This document shows, one piece after another, positions 62,512-64,000 of a stretch of DNA of 64,000 bases. Under the pieces are notes generated by a model. It saw only the letters and a program-made list of their open reading frames with translations, had not been told where the DNA came from and ran no database searches. Source of the DNA: Nocardia vaccinii NBRC 15922. GTDB lineage: Bacteria; Actinomycetota; Actinomycetes; Mycobacteriales; Mycobacteriaceae. The stretch is from contig NZ_BDCC01000012.1 in NCBI RefSeq assembly GCF_001613305.1, forward strand, positions 124,001 to 188,000, in the 5' to 3' direction. A program made the position numbers and the translations under genes. Position 1 is the stretch's first letter, and each line of letters starts with the position of its first letter.

Positions 62512-63119
62512 GCCATGGTCCCTTCGGTCGAAGCTGCCGCTGATTGGATTGCTCCCTGGTCGTCCTGTGCCCCGGGCGCCGGGCGTCCGGGGGCGACTCC
62601 CCCGGCGAGTTCCATCTCCGCCGCGCCCGGCGCGGAGAATTCCACCTGGACCACGGCGCGCTCGACGTCGGCGAGCGGAATGTGGACGCGGTGAGGTTTA
62701 CGCCGTCCGCCCAGTACCAGGGCCACCTCGGTCTCGGTGACCTCGCCGACCCGGGCGTCGAACTTGCCGTTGCCCTCGGGAGTGGGTGCATCGGACCGCA
62801 GGGTGATGCGCACCTTGCGGCCGCGGGCGCGGCGCCAGTGCCGCGGCAGGGTCAGCGGACGTTCCACTCCGGGCGTGCCGACCTCGAGCAGATACGGGGT
62901 CTCACCGAATTCACCCGCTTCGTCCAGGATCACGGAGATGTCGGTACTCAGGTCCGCCACGGCGTCCAGATCGACGGTGTCATCGCTGTCGACGGTGACC
63001 ACGACCCGCGCCTGATCCTTGCCCGCGCCCGACACGGCAACGCCCTCGAGATCGAACCCTCGACTCTCGACGAGCTCAGCAACGAGCTGGCTCACCCTTT
63101 CCTCGGTCGGCATCGGCAT
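62508..63119 (-). CDS. rimP: Ribosome maturation factor RimP
   Basis: 203 residues. First gene of the operon running through nusA, ylxR, infB, DUF503 and rbfA. It helps assembly of the 30S subunit. Conserved stretches: [19 protein letters not shown] (about 12-30), [19 protein letters not shown] (about 50) and [14 protein letters not shown] (about 75). The C-terminal 35 residues (about 165 onward) are an Ala/Gly/Pro-rich extension longer than in most relatives. Confidence 0.96.
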   Translation of the reverse strand: MPMPTEERVSQLVAELVESRGFDLEGVAVSGAGKDQARVVVTVDSDDTVDLDAVADLSTDISVILDEAGEFGETPYLLEVGTPGVERPLTLPRHWRRARGRKVRITLRSDAPTPEGNGKFDARVGEVTETEVALVLGGRRKPHRVHIPLADVERAVVQVEFSAPGAAEMELAGGVAPGRPAPGAQDDQGAIQSAAASTEGTMA

Positions 63120-63458
63120 GTTGGGCGGCTCCTGGTTCAGTTGTGGCGGGGTGGAGTTGTCGGTATCGGTCCTGGTCGAACATGGTCGGCGCGGGGCGGC
63201 TGCGGAATACTCCGTCGGAGGTCTAGCGTAACGCGCTGCAAGAGTGTAAAGGACCAGCGTCCGTTCTCAGGTTTCCCGTGCTCACAGCGGCCGCCGCGGG
63301 CTCCGGTCGCCCCGATCGGCCCATCCGGCCGCGAATCCGCGCAGCGAACGCGTCCGGACCGGAGGAGAATTCGCCGGGCGAACCGCAGGAGCCGGCACAG
63401 CGCGGGCCGCGGTGCGCCCGCCGTCCCCGGTCGGGACGATCACTGGCACGATGTACGC
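63120..63458. other. Divergent promoter region of the rimP operon and the lipoprotein gene
   Basis: 339 bases without a gene. On the minus strand TTTACA and GCTAGA near 63225-63255 could form a weak promoter for rimP. The rest is GC-rich with no clear repeat. Nothing else is seen. Confidence 0.45.
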
Positions 63459-64000
63459 GTGCCGATCAGTCAACGCATCCATCCGCCGGGCAGTTCCGCG
63501 CCGCCCACCGCCGGTGCGGGGATTTCCGTCCCGCTCGACCGCCGAGCGTTGCTGCGCGTCGCGGGCGGTGGTGCGTTCGCGATCATGTCGCTGAGCGCCG
63601 CGGCCTGCGCGAAGGACAAACCGCTCGAGCCGGATGCACTACTGCCGCACGAGGTTTCGGCTCGAACCGATGCGGTGTGGGCGAAAGCCGCCGCGGCCAC
63701 CGCACCCGATCGCGCCGCAGCACTGACCGTCATCGCGACCCAGCGCGCGGCCCACGCCGACGCCCTGCGCGCGGAGATCGATCGAGCCATCGGCCTCTAC
63801 GGCGACGGCACCAAACCGAAGTCGGCGAGCCCACCGGTCACGCCTCCGGCGGCCCCGTCGCCGCCGCCGACCCTCGACGCCCTGCGCACCCGCCTGGCCG
63901 CGGCGCAGAAGTCGGCCGCCGACGCCGCACCGGCGAATTCCGCCTACCGCGCCGGGTTGCTGGCATCGATCAGCGCGTCCTGCGCCGCCCACGTGGAGGT
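63459..64000 (+). CDS. Lipoprotein with ferritin-like DUF4439-type domain (cut by window end)
   Basis: The frame opens at the GTG at 63459 and is still open at the window end, giving 180 residues. There is no in-frame start further upstream and no ribosome site, so it is probably leaderless. The N-terminus has a positive patch (DRRALLRV) and a hydrophobic stretch ending in LSAAAC, a lipobox at about residue 50, so it should be exported and lipidated. The rest is Ala-rich and helical with a Pro-rich loop (PPVTPPAAPSPPP). It resembles the alanine-rich DUF4439 proteins located beside rimP in mycobacteria. Function unknown. Confidence 0.7.
   Translation, partial: MPISQRIHPPGSSAPPTAGAGISVPLDRRALLRVAGGGAFAIMSLSAAACAKDKPLEPDALLPHEVSARTDAVWAKAAAATAPDRAAALTVIATQRAAHADALRAEIDRAIGLYGDGTKPKSASPPVTPPAAPSPPPTLDALRTRLAAAQKSAADAAPANSAYRAGLLASISASCAAHVE

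Overview
The window comes from a high-GC actinobacterium of the Corynebacteriales, most likely Nocardia or a close relative. The evidence is strong GC bias, frequent GTG and TTG starts, an F420/deazaflavin-type enzyme repertoire, an MTB12-like lipoprotein and a chromosomal backbone in the same order as Mycobacterium tuberculosis. From memory, that backbone is dapB - pepR - pnp (gpsI) - rpsO - ribF - sirR - truB - pptT - a metallophosphoesterase - dinF - nrnA - rbfA - infB - ylxR - nusA - rimP. The genus assignment is inference. I see no rRNA, tRNA, CRISPR array, insertion sequence or prophage.

Region 1 (1-21.6 kb) is a coenzyme A-dependent catabolic region. It holds six acyl-CoA dehydrogenase genes, three of them small or divergent partner types, two atypical crotonase-fold proteins, an AMP-forming acyl-CoA synthetase, a thioesterase, a class III CoA transferase, an F420-type oxidoreductase, a ferredoxin-type reductase, several Rossmann/SDR dehydrogenases and a split B12-dependent acyl-CoA mutase. 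A TetR regulator (5383-6036) probably controls much of it: near-identical GAGAATnnnATTCTC palindromes lie before the 5.1 kb operon, before the thioesterase and between the synthetase and the reductase. A self-contained PadR/siderophore-interacting-protein cassette sits inside (9.2-10.6 kb).

Region 2 (21.7-33.5 kb) is mixed. It has two large convergent MFS transporters, one with a C-terminal tail of three carboxypeptidase-regulatory-like domains next to a divergent MarR gene, then dapB, a zinc alcohol dehydrogenase, a sulfotransferase-like protein, a membrane-anchored pentapeptide-repeat protein and an ArsR/MFS pair with two clear operators.

Region 3 (33.6-41.3 kb) is conserved backbone (pepR, pnp, rpsO, ribF, sirR-like regulator) with one inserted alpha/beta hydrolase that has a perfect palindromic operator.

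Region 4 (41.5-51.3 kb) is an accessory catabolic island and the best candidate for an undescribed system. It holds a tartrate/D-malate dehydrogenase-like enzyme, a semialdehyde dehydrogenase, a class III aminotransferase, a DUF3830 protein, an amidase, a D-2-hydroxyacid dehydrogenase, two tandem Asp/Glu-racemase/maleate-isomerase superfamily proteins and a GntR/FCD regulator. The same 12-bp palindrome, ATTGTCAACAAT, occurs at both divergent promoters. The enzymes suggest hydrolysis of an amide, isomerisation or decarboxylation of a dicarboxylate, and funnelling of the C4 products into the TCA cycle.

Region 5 (51.4-64 kb) is the translation and RNA maturation backbone (truB to rimP), ending in a divergent lipoprotein gene cut by the window edge. 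Several convergent gene pairs are separated by long perfect hairpins.
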